23,832 nucleotides of DNA from UMGS1370 sp963557065 (GCA_963557065.1 CAUWCT010000024.1:1-23832), one strand, 5' to 3'. Positions 14,224 to 22,375 are shown, counted from the first letter of the stretch. Notes: generated by a model from the letters alone, not told the origin. Numbers and translations: made by a program.

Positions 14224-14817
14224 GTGGCAGTTGATAGAGTTCCTGTTCTTAAAAGATGTAGATCCCTTGGCCTGGATCCAATCTATTTAGGAATTGATAA
14301 GAAATCCAATAGAGATTCTAAAAGAGCAAATAAAAAGATGAGTGAGTATGGTCTCCAGTTAAGAGAGAAGCAGAAAGCAAAATTCATCTACGGCGTATTA
14401 GAGAAACCTTTCCGTAACTACTACGAGAAGGCAGCCCGTATGAAAGGCCAGACTGGTGAAAATCTGATGATCATTCTGGAAACCAGACTGGACAACGTTC
14501 TGTTCCGTATGGGATTTGGCAGAACCAGAAAGGAAGCAAGACAGATTGTGGATCACAAGCACGTTTTAGTAAACGGCAAGTGTGTAAACATTCCTTCTTA
14601 CTTAGTAAAAGCTGGCGATGTAATTGAAATTAAAGAAAAATACAAATCCGCACAGAGATACAAAGACATCCTGGAAGTAACCGGCGGACGTATGGTTCCG
14701 GCTTGGCTAGAAGTTGAGCAGGAAGCTTTAAAGGGTGTTGTAAAAGAACTTCCTACCAGAGATGAGATTGATGTTCCTGTAGACGAAGTGCTTATCGTCG
14801 AGTTGTACTCCAAATAA
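14224..14817 (+). CDS. rpsD: 30S ribosomal protein S4, zinc-free form
   Basis: The product has 197 residues. It starts AVDRVPVLKRCRSLGLDPIYLG and lacks the four-cysteine N-terminal zinc site of some S4 proteins. The S4 RNA-binding domain around RLDNVLFRMGFGRTRKEARQIVDHKHVLVNGKCVNIPSYLVKAGDVIEI is clear. S4 initiates 16S 5' domain assembly and affects decoding accuracy; it can also autoregulate. It starts at GTG (14224) with AGGAGG. Its place between rpsK and rpoA is the clostridial and enterobacterial order, unlike Bacillus where rpsD is elsewhere. Confidence 0.97.
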   Translation: MAVDRVPVLKRCRSLGLDPIYLGIDKKSNRDSKRANKKMSEYGLQLREKQKAKFIYGVLEKPFRNYYEKAARMKGQTGENLMIILETRLDNVLFRMGFGRTRKEARQIVDHKHVLVNGKCVNIPSYLVKAGDVIEIKEKYKSAQRYKDILEVTGGRMVPAWLEVEQEALKGVVKELPTRDEIDVPVDEVLIVELYSK

Positions 14818-14830
14818 AAAATCCATCATT

Positions 14831-14861
14831 GCTTTGGTCTGTCTGTGGGACAGGCCAGAGC
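14831..14861 (+). other. Long hairpin between rpsD and rpoA
   Basis: GCTTTGGTCTGTC (14831-14843) pairs with GACAGGCCAGAGC (14849-14861): 13 pairs including two G-U, with a five-base loop. It begins 13 bp after the rpsD stop. The downstream sequence ATGGTCTTTATT lacks a compact T-tract, so it is more likely a pausing, processing or attenuating element than a complete terminator. Confidence 0.6.
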
Positions 14862-14919
14862 ATGGTCTTTATTCTGAGTATGTACCCTCGATTATATAAC
14901 CCAGAAGGAGGGGCTGTTA

Positions 14920-15879
14920 GTGTTCGATTTCGAGAAACCAAACATTGAAATTGCAGAGATTTCAGAAGATAAGAAATACGGAAAATTTGTAGTAGAACCG
15001 CTTGAGAGAGGCTACGGCACTACATTGGGAAATTCTCTGAGAAGAATTATGCTTTCTTCTCTTCCGGGTGCAGCAGTCAGTCAGGTGAAAATCGAAGGCG
15101 TTTTGCATGAATTCAGTTCCATTCCCGGAGTAAAGGAAGATGTGACTGAAATTATTATGAACATCAAGAGCCTGGCGATCCGGAATACCAGCGATACCAA
15201 TGAACCTAAGATCGCATATATTGAGTATGAAGGTGAGGGCGTAATCACTGGCGCAGATATCCAGGCGGATGCTGATATTGAGATTATGAATCCCGAACAG
15301 GTGATTGCTACCTTAAGTGGCGGCACAGACAGTAAGTTCTATATGGAACTTACCATCACAAAAGGCCGCGGCTATGTCAGCGCAGACAAGAACAAAACCG
15401 AGGATATGCCGATTGGCGTAATTGCCATCGATTCTATCTATACTCCGGTTGAACGTGTCAACCTGGCTGTAGAAAATACACGTGTAGGTCAGATTACAGA
15501 TTATGATAAACTGACTTTGGATGTATTTACCAATGGTACCCTGGCTCCTGACGAGGCAGTCAGCCTTGCAGCAAAGGTGTTAAGCGAGCATTTGAATCTG
15601 TTTATTGATCTTTCTGAAAATGCCAGAACTGCAGAAGTTATGGTAGAGAAAGAAGACAATGAAAAAGAAAAAGTTTTAGAGATGAATATTGACGAACTGG
15701 AGCTTTCCGTTCGTTCTTATAACTGTCTGAAACGCGCCGGCATCAATACCGTAGAAGAATTGTGCAACCGCACTTCTGAAGATATGATGAAGGTTCGTAA
15801 TCTTGGCCGCAAGTCCTTAGAGGAAGTGTTAGCCAAGTTGAAAGAGCTGGGGCTTCAGCTCAACCCAAGCGATGAATAA
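14920..15879 (+). CDS. rpoA: DNA-directed RNA polymerase subunit alpha
   Basis: The product has 319 residues, normal for alpha. The N-terminal dimerisation and assembly domain shows VEPLERGYGTTLGNSLRRIMLSSLPGAAV (about residues 25-53). The C-terminal domain (about 250-319) shows ELSVRSYNCLKRAGINTVEELCNRTSEDMMKVRNLGRKSLEEVLAKL, the helix-hairpin-helix part that contacts UP elements and activators. It starts at GTG (14920) after AAGGAGGGG. It lies between rpsD and rplQ as in nearly all bacteria, after a 102-bp gap holding a 13-bp-stem hairpin. Confidence 0.97.
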   Translation: MFDFEKPNIEIAEISEDKKYGKFVVEPLERGYGTTLGNSLRRIMLSSLPGAAVSQVKIEGVLHEFSSIPGVKEDVTEIIMNIKSLAIRNTSDTNEPKIAYIEYEGEGVITGADIQADADIEIMNPEQVIATLSGGTDSKFYMELTITKGRGYVSADKNKTEDMPIGVIAIDSIYTPVERVNLAVENTRVGQITDYDKLTLDVFTNGTLAPDEAVSLAAKVLSEHLNLFIDLSENARTAEVMVEKEDNEKEKVLEMNIDELELSVRSYNCLKRAGINTVEELCNRTSEDMMKVRNLGRKSLEEVLAKLKELGLQLNPSDE

Positions 15880-16014
15880 TAAGCAGCCGGTGTTTTTGTA
15901 CCTGTTTACTTATTTTAATCATCCGGGGATATAACTAATTTATGGATCAAAAGCATACTGTCAGTAAGACCGAAGAAGCGTGGCAGTGTGTTCCACAAAT
16001 GGAGGAAAATTATC

Positions 16015-16551
16015 ATGGCAAAATATAGAAAGTTAGGCAGAACTTCTGATCAGAGAAAGGCCCTGATCCGCAATCAGGTTACCGCTCTTATCTACAATGG
16101 CAAAATCAGAACCACCGAGGCCAGAGCTAAGGAAATCCGCAAAGTTGCAGAAGGTCTGATTGCTATGGCTGTCAGAGAAAAAGATAACTTTGAGACCGTT
16201 AAAGTTACCGCTAAAGTTGCCCGCAAGGACAAAGACGGCAAGAGAGTAAAAGAAGTAGTAGACGGCAAGAAAGTTACCGTATACGATGAAGTTGAGAAGG
16301 AAATCAAGAAAGATATGCCTTCCAGATTACATGCAAGAAGACAGATGTTAAAGGTTCTGTACGGAGTAACTGAGGTTCCAACTCAGGCTGCCGGCAGAAA
16401 GAGAAACACCAAGTCTGTTGACCTGACTGCAAAGTTATTTGACGAGATTGCTCCAAAGTACACATCCCGTAACGGTGGTTACACCAGAATCGTTAAGATT
16501 GGCCAGCGTAAGGGTGATGCAGCTATGGAAGTACTGCTTGAGTTAGTATAA
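16015..16551 (+). CDS. rplQ: 50S ribosomal protein L17 with internal charged insertion
   Basis: The product has 178 residues from the ATG at 16015 (GGAGG at 16001-16005); an upstream ATG at 15988 would add nine non-family residues. L17 is usually 115-130 aa. The N-terminal part AKYRKLGRTSDQRKALIRNQ (1-55) and the C-terminal part SRLHARRQ to the end (103-178, with NGGYTRIVKIGQRKGDAAMEVLLELV) are standard. Residues about 56-102 are an inserted lysine/glutamate-rich segment not found in, for example, the Bacillus protein. It is last in the operon and is followed by a strong terminator. The 135-bp gap after rpoA shows no other clear signal. Confidence 0.95.
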   Translation: MAKYRKLGRTSDQRKALIRNQVTALIYNGKIRTTEARAKEIRKVAEGLIAMAVREKDNFETVKVTAKVARKDKDGKRVKEVVDGKKVTVYDEVEKEIKKDMPSRLHARRQMLKVLYGVTEVPTQAAGRKRNTKSVDLTAKLFDEIAPKYTSRNGGYTRIVKIGQRKGDAAMEVLLELV

Positions 16552-16577
16552 TTTAAAAATAGGCGATATGTCAATGT

Positions 16578-16614
16578 TTGAGGTAGTATCTCTCAGAGGT
16601 ACTGCCTCAATTTT
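16578..16614 (+). terminator. Intrinsic terminator of the ribosomal super-operon
   Basis: A 15-pair stem (16578-16592 with 16596-16610, two G-U pairs) closes on the loop TCA and is followed directly by TTTT. It lies 26 bp after the rplQ stop. This is the first clear terminator in the window. Confidence 0.88.
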
Positions 16615-16727
16615 GATCTGCGGCACGTTGGAATAGAAACTGATGAAAGCGCGGGGGACACCATGTAAATTTCCTTAAATTGCCATACATAAAATACCAT
16701 GACAGAAAAATGTCAGAATATTGTAAG

Positions 16728-16757
16728 TTGACGGTACTATGAATTGAGACGTATAAT
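16728..16757 (+). promoter_or_regulatory. Putative promoter of the cell-wall-binding protein gene
   Basis: TTGACG (16728-16733) and TATAAT (16752-16757) are spaced by 18 bp. The predicted start would leave a 5' UTR of only about 20 nt with AAAGGAGG at 16768-16775. The stretch 16615-16727 before it holds no gene, only a small GACA/TGTC hairpin at 16701-16714. Confidence 0.65.
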
Positions 16758-16782
16758 AAAGGCAGATAAAGGAGGCGGGGAT

Positions 16783-18039
16783 ATGAGCAGGTTGCGTAAA
16801 CTTATCCAAACAGTTGTATTAGTTTCAGTTTTTTCTGCGGTTCTGGCTCCGTCCGTTTGGGCCAGAACAGTGATAAGCAGTTTCGGAGTACATGTAAAGA
16901 CAAATTTAGAGGCGGGAGATTCATTGCCTGATATAAGCATTGGGAATAATGGAGATACCAATTATGTGTACTCCACTTCATCCAAATATGATGTAGTGGA
17001 TGTAGAGTGGTCTACTGCAAAAGATAAGACGTTAAAAATTGGAGAAACTCCAAAGCTTAAGATTTATCTGGAACCATTGGACGATTATTATTTTCGCAGC
17101 AGTTATAGTTCCAACAATGTGTCAGTAAGCGGGGCAGAATTTGTAAGCGCCAGAACCAGCGGCGGTCGTATGGTATTGACTATCAGCACAAGGCCGGTGA
17201 GAGGACAGTTTGATCCGCCTGCAGATGCCTATTGGGATGGTTCCAGAGGCCAGGCAAAATGGGAAGCGCCGGATGAGCGGTATGCTTCGTCAGGAGCCTA
17301 TGATGTGTATTTGTACAGAAGCGGAAGCCTGGTTAAAAAATTGGAAAACTATCAAAGAACTTCTGCCAATTTATACCCATATATGACAAAAAGGGGCACT
17401 TATACATTTAAAGTACGGACGGTTCCTTCCACAAGCAAAGAGGAAGATTACGGAAAGAAAAGTGAGTGGACCGTTTCTGATGAATTGTATTTAGATTCTG
17501 ATGAGGTATCGGATGGCAGCGGACAAAATATGGAGGATGGAATGACCAACTCCGGCGGTATTACCAATGTGGGATGGCAGGTCAATAATGGATACTGGAC
17601 ATTCCGCTATCCGGATGGTTCTTATCACAGGAATGGCTGGCTGAATGTAGATGGACATTGGTATCTGTTCAATTCCGAAGGCTTCATGGTAACAGGATGG
17701 CAGCAGGTAAATAATATCTGGTATTATTTAAGTCCCAATGAGGGTGGACCTTACGGTGCAATGCAGGTAGGCTGGCTGCGTGAAGGAAATGCGTGGTATT
17801 ATCTCAATCCGAATCAGGGCGGTCCGGAAGGCGCTATGTGTACGAATTCATGGATTCAGGTAAATGGAAAGACCTATTACGTCAACGCTAACGGCGTTAT
17901 GGCAGAAGGCTGGAACCAGGTAGGGGGACAGTGGTATTACTTCTATCCAGGCAGCGGCGAAAAGGCAGTTAATACGGTAATTGACGGATTTCCGGTGGAT
18001 GCTCAGGGAATCTGGCACAGAGAGAGTATGACAAGATAA
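16783..18039 (+). CDS. Secreted protein with choline-binding-like cell-wall repeats
   Basis: The product has 418 residues from the ATG at 16783, 7 nt from AAAGGAGG. Residues 1-27 are a signal peptide (SRLRKL, a hydrophobic core, then cleavage near SVWA-RT). Residues 30-140 are an unassigned beta-rich region. Residues 141-236 resemble a fibronectin III-like domain (DAYWDGSRGQAKWEAP, YDVYLYRSGSLV, TYTFKVRTVP). Residues 264-400 hold about six tandem aromatic repeats (GWQVNNGYWTFRYPDGS, GWLNVDGHWYLFNSEG, GWQQVNNIWYYLSPN, GWLREGNAWYYLNPN, WIQVNGKTYYVNANG, GWNQVGGQWYYFYPG), the cell-wall/choline-binding repeat type. It should attach non-covalently to the wall. It has no enzymatic domain I recognise. 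It has its own promoter and terminator and interrupts the usual rplQ-ecfA1 adjacency. Confidence 0.85.
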   Translation: MSRLRKLIQTVVLVSVFSAVLAPSVWARTVISSFGVHVKTNLEAGDSLPDISIGNNGDTNYVYSTSSKYDVVDVEWSTAKDKTLKIGETPKLKIYLEPLDDYYFRSSYSSNNVSVSGAEFVSARTSGGRMVLTISTRPVRGQFDPPADAYWDGSRGQAKWEAPDERYASSGAYDVYLYRSGSLVKKLENYQRTSANLYPYMTKRGTYTFKVRTVPSTSKEEDYGKKSEWTVSDELYLDSDEVSDGSGQNMEDGMTNSGGITNVGWQVNNGYWTFRYPDGSYHRNGWLNVDGHWYLFNSEGFMVTGWQQVNNIWYYLSPNEGGPYGAMQVGWLREGNAWYYLNPNQGGPEGAMCTNSWIQVNGKTYYVNANGVMAEGWNQVGGQWYYFYPGSGEKAVNTVIDGFPVDAQGIWHRESMTR

Positions 18040-18059
18040 ATTAAGAATTGGATTTGTAG

Positions 18060-18084
18060 GGGGCTGCAGACAAGCAGCCCCTTT
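18060..18084 (+). terminator. Terminator after the cell-wall-binding protein gene
   Basis: GGGGCTGC (18060-18067) pairs with GCAGCCCC (18074-18081) around AGACAA and is followed by TTT. The T-tract is short, so the strength is moderate. It lies 20 bp after the stop codon. Confidence 0.7.
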
Positions 18085-18121
18085 GCTGATTGTCAAAGCA
18101 GTGAAATAGAACAGGATAGGC

Positions 18122-18150
18122 TTGACTACTGTAGGATTATCTAATAAAAT
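18122..18150 (+). promoter_or_regulatory. Putative promoter of the ecfA1-ecfA2-ecfT-truA operon
   Basis: TTGACT (18122-18127), a 17-bp spacer and TAAAAT (18145-18150) lie about 90 bp upstream of ecfA1 and just after a terminator. No riboswitch-like fold was recognised in the remaining leader (18151-18238). Confidence 0.55.
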
Positions 18151-18238
18151 GGTGTGGGACAGATTGTGGGAGCGTGAAATGCAAAGCAATCTTTAAAAGC
18201 ATTTGAAACCATCAAGGATCATATGAGAGAGGGCAGAC

Positions 18239-19120
18239 ATGGGAATTATCAGGGCAGCGCACGTGTTTTTTGACTATATTAAGCGGGATGAAGAAGACAA
18301 TGAAGAAGAAGTCAACCGGGCGATTGACGATTTGAGTCTGGATATCGAAAAAGGGGACTTTGTAGCGATTTTAGGACACAACGGTTCCGGAAAGTCTACA
18401 TTTGCAAAACAGGTGAATGCCTTGCTGATGCCTACAGAGGGAACTCTCTGGATTTCAGATATGAATACACAGGATGAAGAGAATATTTGGGAAATCCGCA
18501 AAAAGACCGGTATGGTATTTCAAAATCCGGACAATCAGATTATCGGTAATATTGTAGAAGAAGATGTGGGATTTGGACCGGAAAATATCGGTATTCCCAC
18601 AGATGAGATCTGGAAACGGGTAGACGACAGTCTGGAAGCAGTAGGGATGACAGCTTACCGGAAGCAGTCCCCCAATAAGCTGTCTGGCGGACAGAAGCAG
18701 AGAGTTGCCATTGCAGGGGTTATGGCCATGCGGCCCCAGTGCATTGTACTGGATGAACCTACGGCGATGCTGGACCCAAATGGACGGAGTGAAGTGATCC
18801 GAACGGTCAGAGAATTAAATAAACAAGAAGGTGTGACGGTGCTTCTCATCACCCATTATATGGAAGAGGTCATTCATGCAGACAGAGTAATCGTCATGGA
18901 TGATGGGAAAATCGTAATGGACGGGACTCCCAGGGAGATTTTTTCAAAAGTCGATGAGTTAAAACACTACCGTCTGGATGTGCCCCAGGTTACAGAACTG
19001 GCTTATGAATTAAAAAAATCAGGACTGCCGATTCCAGATGGAATTTTAACCAGACAGGAATTGATGGATGTGCTGCTCCCGCTGTTTGCAGAAAAATATC
19101 CTGACAGGGTAACCGTATAA
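18239..19120 (+). CDS. ecfA1: ECF transporter ATPase subunit 1
   Basis: The product has 293 residues. ABC ATPase motifs are in order: Walker A GHNGSGKST (46-54), Q-loop Q95 (MVFQNPDNQ), signature LSGGQ (148-152), Walker B CIVLDE (168-173) and the switch histidine H206 (LLITHYMEE). The N-terminal acidic segment (about 16-30, RDEEDNEEEVNRA) is typical of EcfA1. With EcfA2 it forms the motor that powers vitamin and metal uptake through interchangeable S components, none of which is encoded here. The SD is modest (AGAGGG, 5 nt from the ATG). The copy A family repeat follows its stop. Confidence 0.94.
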   Translation: MGIIRAAHVFFDYIKRDEEDNEEEVNRAIDDLSLDIEKGDFVAILGHNGSGKSTFAKQVNALLMPTEGTLWISDMNTQDEENIWEIRKKTGMVFQNPDNQIIGNIVEEDVGFGPENIGIPTDEIWKRVDDSLEAVGMTAYRKQSPNKLSGGQKQRVAIAGVMAMRPQCIVLDEPTAMLDPNGRSEVIRTVRELNKQEGVTVLLITHYMEEVIHADRVIVMDDGKIVMDGTPREIFSKVDELKHYRLDVPQVTELAYELKKSGLPIPDGILTRQELMDVLLPLFAEKYPDRVTV

Positions 19121-19125
19121 ATTGC

Positions 19126-19163
19126 AACCGTTCAGCCACGTATCTTCTTGCCTGAACGGTTAC
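19126..19163. repeat. Internally deleted copy of the family A hairpin repeat
   Basis: AACCGTTCAG (19126-19135) and CTGAACGGTT (19152-19161) form a perfect 10-bp inverted repeat with a 16-base spacer. The segment 19130-19151 matches the left end of the copy at 44-65 in 19 of 22 bases, and the end CTGAACGGTTAC resembles the right end CTGAACTGTTAC. The middle of the element is missing. It occupies the 98-bp gap between ecfA1 and ecfA2. Confidence 0.65.
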
Positions 19164-19218
19164 TATAAATCAGAGTCCTGGGTGATTACAATCAGACTTA
19201 CAGTAAGGTGGCTACAGC

Positions 19219-20073
19219 ATGGGAATCAAAGCAGTAAATTTGAATTACGTTTATGGACAGGGAACCGCCTTTGAGCAGTATGCCCTGAAAAATGTGAATT
19301 TTGAGATAGAAGACGGACAGTTTATCGGTTTAATCGGTCATACCGGATCAGGAAAATCCACTTTGATCCAGCACTTGAACGGCCTTTTAAAGGCAACCAG
19401 CGGGGAACTGTATTACAATGGTGAAAATATTTACTCCCAGGGGTATTCAATGCGTGCCCTTCGCAGCAAAGTGGGGCTGGTCTTTCAGTATCCGGAACAC
19501 CAGCTTTTTGAAGTGGATGTATTTTCAGATGTATGTTTCGGCCCCAAAAATCAGGGCCTGCCGAAAGAAGAGATAGAAGACAGAGCAAGAAAGGCGCTTG
19601 CGGCAGTGGGGTTGGACGAAAGTCTGTATACCCAATCGCCATTTGAACTGTCGGGCGGCCAGAAACGCCGGGTTGCCATTGCGGGTGTCCTGGCAATGAA
19701 TCCCAAAGTGCTGATTCTGGATGAACCGACTGCAGGACTGGACCCAAAAGGGCGGGATGAGATTCTGGATCAGATTGCCGCTCTCCACAAGGAAAAGGGT
19801 ATGACCATTATTTTAGTTTCCCACAGCATGGAGGATGTTGCCAGATATGCAGATCGGCTGATGGTAATGAATCATGGGGAAAAAGTCTTTGATGATACGC
19901 CGAAGGAAGTCTTCAAACACTATAAAGAACTGGAAGAAATGGGACTTGCGGCGCCGCAGATTACGTATATTGTTCAGGATTTAAGGAAACATGGTGTAGA
20001 GATGGACGATGGGATTACAACGGTAGAAGAGGCGCGTCAGGCAATTATAGGCTTACTGAAGCAGGACAATTAG
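19219..20073 (+). CDS. ecfA2: ECF transporter ATPase subunit 2
   Basis: The product has 284 residues. The N-terminus MGIKAVNLNYVYGQGTAFEQYALKNVNFEI is typical for EcfA2. Walker A is GHTGSGKST (40-48), the Q-loop is Q90 (GLVFQYPEHQLF), the signature is LSGGQ (144-148), Walker B is VLILDE (164-169) and the switch histidine is H202 (VSHSMEDVARY). It pairs with EcfA1 as a heterodimer. The ribosome binding site is AAGGTGG, 7 nt from the ATG. The ecfT gene starts 8 bp after its stop. Confidence 0.95.
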   Translation: MGIKAVNLNYVYGQGTAFEQYALKNVNFEIEDGQFIGLIGHTGSGKSTLIQHLNGLLKATSGELYYNGENIYSQGYSMRALRSKVGLVFQYPEHQLFEVDVFSDVCFGPKNQGLPKEEIEDRARKALAAVGLDESLYTQSPFELSGGQKRRVAIAGVLAMNPKVLILDEPTAGLDPKGRDEILDQIAALHKEKGMTIILVSHSMEDVARYADRLMVMNHGEKVFDDTPKEVFKHYKELEEMGLAAPQITYIVQDLRKHGVEMDDGITTVEEARQAIIGLLKQDN

Positions 20074-20081
20074 GAGACAAG

Positions 20082-20882
20082 ATGATTAGAGATATTACAA
20101 TAGGACAATATTACCCAACCGATTCCATTGTCCACCGTCTGGACCCCAGAACCAAGCTGGCAGGGACAATGGTATTTATTATTGCGCTTTTCCTGTCAGA
20201 CAGTATTTGGGGATATTTGCTGGCGACGGCAGCGCTGGCTATGACAATCCGGCTGACAAATGTGCCGGTTCGGTTTATTGTCCGAGGATTAAAGGCAATC
20301 GTAGTGCTGCTTCTTATCAGCGTCAGCTTTAACTTATTTTTGACAGATGGGGAAGTTCTGATAAAGATTGGTTTTTTGAAAATTACCAAAGAGGGCGTAA
20401 AAACAGCGGCATTTATGGCAGTTCGGCTGATTTATCTGGTAATCGGTTCTTCTTTGATGACCCTGACTACTACGCCCAATGAATTGACAGACGGTCTGGA
20501 AAAGGGATTGGGATTTTTAAAGCGATTTCATATGCCGGTACACGAAGTGTCCATGATGATGTCCATTGCGCTACGCTTTATTCCAATTTTAGTAGAAGAG
20601 ACAGACAAAATTATGAAAGCCCAGATGGCCAGAGGCGCTGATTTTGAAAGCGGTAATCTGATTCAAAAGGCAAAAGCAATGGTGCCTTTGCTGGTCCCCC
20701 TTTTTATTTCAGCATTCCGCAGGGCGACAGATCTGGCTATGGCTATGGAGGCAAGGTGTTATCGGGGCGGAGAAGGACGTACCAAGATGAAACCATTAAA
20801 ATATGCCCGCCGCGATAAGATTGCATATATGATATTTGCAGGATATGCGGCTGCTGCAGTATTGTTGAGGATGGCGGTATGA
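20082..20882 (+). CDS. ecfT: ECF transporter transmembrane scaffold EcfT
   Basis: The product has 266 residues with an N-terminal RDITIGQYYPTDSIVHRLDPRTKL and several hydrophobic helices (about 27-60, 70-86, 108-130, 200-212, 248-264). The two coupling-helix motifs that touch the ATPases are ARG at 183-185 (AQMARGADFES) and ARC at 224-226 (AMEARCYRGGEGRT); the second carries C in place of G. It links the EcfA dimer to substrate-binding S proteins in the membrane. Its SD overlaps the ecfA2 stop, and its stop overlaps the truA start as ATGA. Confidence 0.94.
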   Translation: MIRDITIGQYYPTDSIVHRLDPRTKLAGTMVFIIALFLSDSIWGYLLATAALAMTIRLTNVPVRFIVRGLKAIVVLLLISVSFNLFLTDGEVLIKIGFLKITKEGVKTAAFMAVRLIYLVIGSSLMTLTTTPNELTDGLEKGLGFLKRFHMPVHEVSMMMSIALRFIPILVEETDKIMKAQMARGADFESGNLIQKAKAMVPLLVPLFISAFRRATDLAMAMEARCYRGGEGRTKMKPLKYARRDKIAYMIFAGYAAAAVLLRMAV

Positions 20883-22375
20883 AACGGATAAAACTGGTGG
20901 TGGCCTATGACGGCACCAATTATTGCGGCTGGCAGCTCCAGCCCAATGGAATTACAGTTGAAGAAGTATTAAATAAGGCTCTGTCAGATTTGCTGAGAGA
21001 GCCCATTGCCGTTATAGGGGCAAGCCGGACTGATTCCGGCGTTCACGCAAAAGGCAATGTAGCAGTATTTGACACAGAAAGCCGGATACCGGCAGATAAG
21101 ATTTGCTTTGCTTTAAATCAGAGACTGCCGGAAGATATTCGGGTGCAGTCTTCAGAAGAAGTCCCCCTTGACTGGCATCCTCGTAAGCAGAACTGTGTGA
21201 AAACCTACGAATACAAGATTTTAAACCGGAAAATTGATATGCCTATAGGTCGTCTTTATACTCACTTTTGTTATTTTCAGCTGGATTTAGAAAGGATGGA
21301 AAAGGCTGCATCTTATTTAATAGGAGAACATGATTTTAAAAGTTTTTGTACAGTCAGGACCCAGGCAGAGGAAACGGTACGGACTATTTACAGTCTGACT
21401 CTGAAAAGGGATGAAGAAGGGCTGATTACCATGCGCATCAGTGGAAGCGGATTTCTTTATAATATGGTGCGGATTATTGCAGGAACTCTTTTGAAAGTGG
21501 GAATGGGGCTGTATCCTCCGGAACACGTGGAAGAGATTCTGGATGCAAGGGATCGGCAGGCGGCAGGGGGGACAGCGCCTGCAAAGGGATTGACATTGGT
21601 AAGCCTGGAGTATGAACAGGCTCTTTGTCCGGAGATTTGTGTGGAAAATAAGAATTGGAAGTACCGGATGATCCAGAGTGAGATACCAGAAAAGAAAAAG
21701 GGATATATTCTGATAGAACGGTGCTGTGATCGGGATTTTGACAGAACAGTTACCCGGCTTTTGCATCAATGTTACCGAAATGGAGCAAAAGAGATTTTTA
21801 TTATGGATAAGGAAGCAGGGAAAAGGCGGCTGGCTTTCGGGCAGCATTATGGGTATTACTGTCTGGAAGACGGATACAGGATGCTTAAGATGGAAAAGCA
21901 GCTTGCCGGCCGGCTGGCAGAAGAACCGGAACATATTTTTAAAATTCCGGCCCTTACCATAGAACCTCTGGAACAGAAAGACTGGTCATTGTGGATTGCC
22001 ATGTATCATACATGTTTTTTTGATACTGCCGGCTCCGCCACCTATCACCCGGATAGAATAGAGAAAGAGCAGGCAGAAGGAAGCCGTTTTTTCTGGCTGG
22101 TCAGGAAAGAAGAAAAGATTGGATTTGCTGTGCTCATAGACGAAAAAGAGAAACATACTCTTTATATTGATATGATTGGTATTGACAGCCGGTATCAGGG
22201 CAAAGGACTGGGGCGCCAGGCTATGGAAGTGATAGAAACAATGGCGTTGTCTTTGGGATGCGGCCGGATGGAACTGATGGCAGCAAATACCAATGAGCGG
22301 GCGGTGGCTCTGTATCAAAGCTGCGGTTTTGCGATATTTGAAGAGGGGGAGCCGTTTTTTGCAGTACATCCTTGA
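20879..22375 (+). CDS. truA: tRNA pseudouridine(38-40) synthase TruA fused to a C-terminal GNAT acetyltransferase domain
   Basis: The product has 498 residues, about twice a normal TruA (about 245). Residues 1-247 are a complete TruA: KLVVAYDGTNYCGWQLQPNG, the catalytic aspartate D52 in SRTDSGVHAKG, RKQNCVKTYEYKI, and GFLYNMVRIIAGTLLKVG. Residues about 259-345 are a region I cannot assign firmly; its end (HYGYYCLEDGYRMLKME) resembles the last part of a GNAT fold. Residues 358-498 are a GNAT domain with acetyl-CoA motif A RYQGKGLGRQAM (438-449) and motif B ANTNERAVALYQSCGF (469-484). The reading frame is continuous, with no internal ribosome binding site. It overlaps ecfT by 4 bases (ATGA). 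Substrate of the acetyltransferase part is unknown. Confidence 0.9.
   Translation: MKRIKLVVAYDGTNYCGWQLQPNGITVEEVLNKALSDLLREPIAVIGASRTDSGVHAKGNVAVFDTESRIPADKICFALNQRLPEDIRVQSSEEVPLDWHPRKQNCVKTYEYKILNRKIDMPIGRLYTHFCYFQLDLERMEKAASYLIGEHDFKSFCTVRTQAEETVRTIYSLTLKRDEEGLITMRISGSGFLYNMVRIIAGTLLKVGMGLYPPEHVEEILDARDRQAAGGTAPAKGLTLVSLEYEQALCPEICVENKNWKYRMIQSEIPEKKKGYILIERCCDRDFDRTVTRLLHQCYRNGAKEIFIMDKEAGKRRLAFGQHYGYYCLEDGYRMLKMEKQLAGRLAEEPEHIFKIPALTIEPLEQKDWSLWIAMYHTCFFDTAGSATYHPDRIEKEQAEGSRFFWLVRKEEKIGFAVLIDEKEKHTLYIDMIGIDSRYQGKGLGRQAMEVIETMALSLGCGRMELMAANTNERAVALYQSCGFAIFEEGEPFFAVHP

Noticed and set aside
19322..19747. 141-codon minus-strand open frame inside ecfA2
   Set aside because: It lies opposite the Walker and signature motifs of a clear ABC ATPase and has no family resemblance.
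21317..21934. 205-codon open frame on the minus strand inside truA
   Set aside because: It is antisense to a well-supported gene, has no ribosome binding site or recognisable domain, and its composition fits a shadow of the sense codons.
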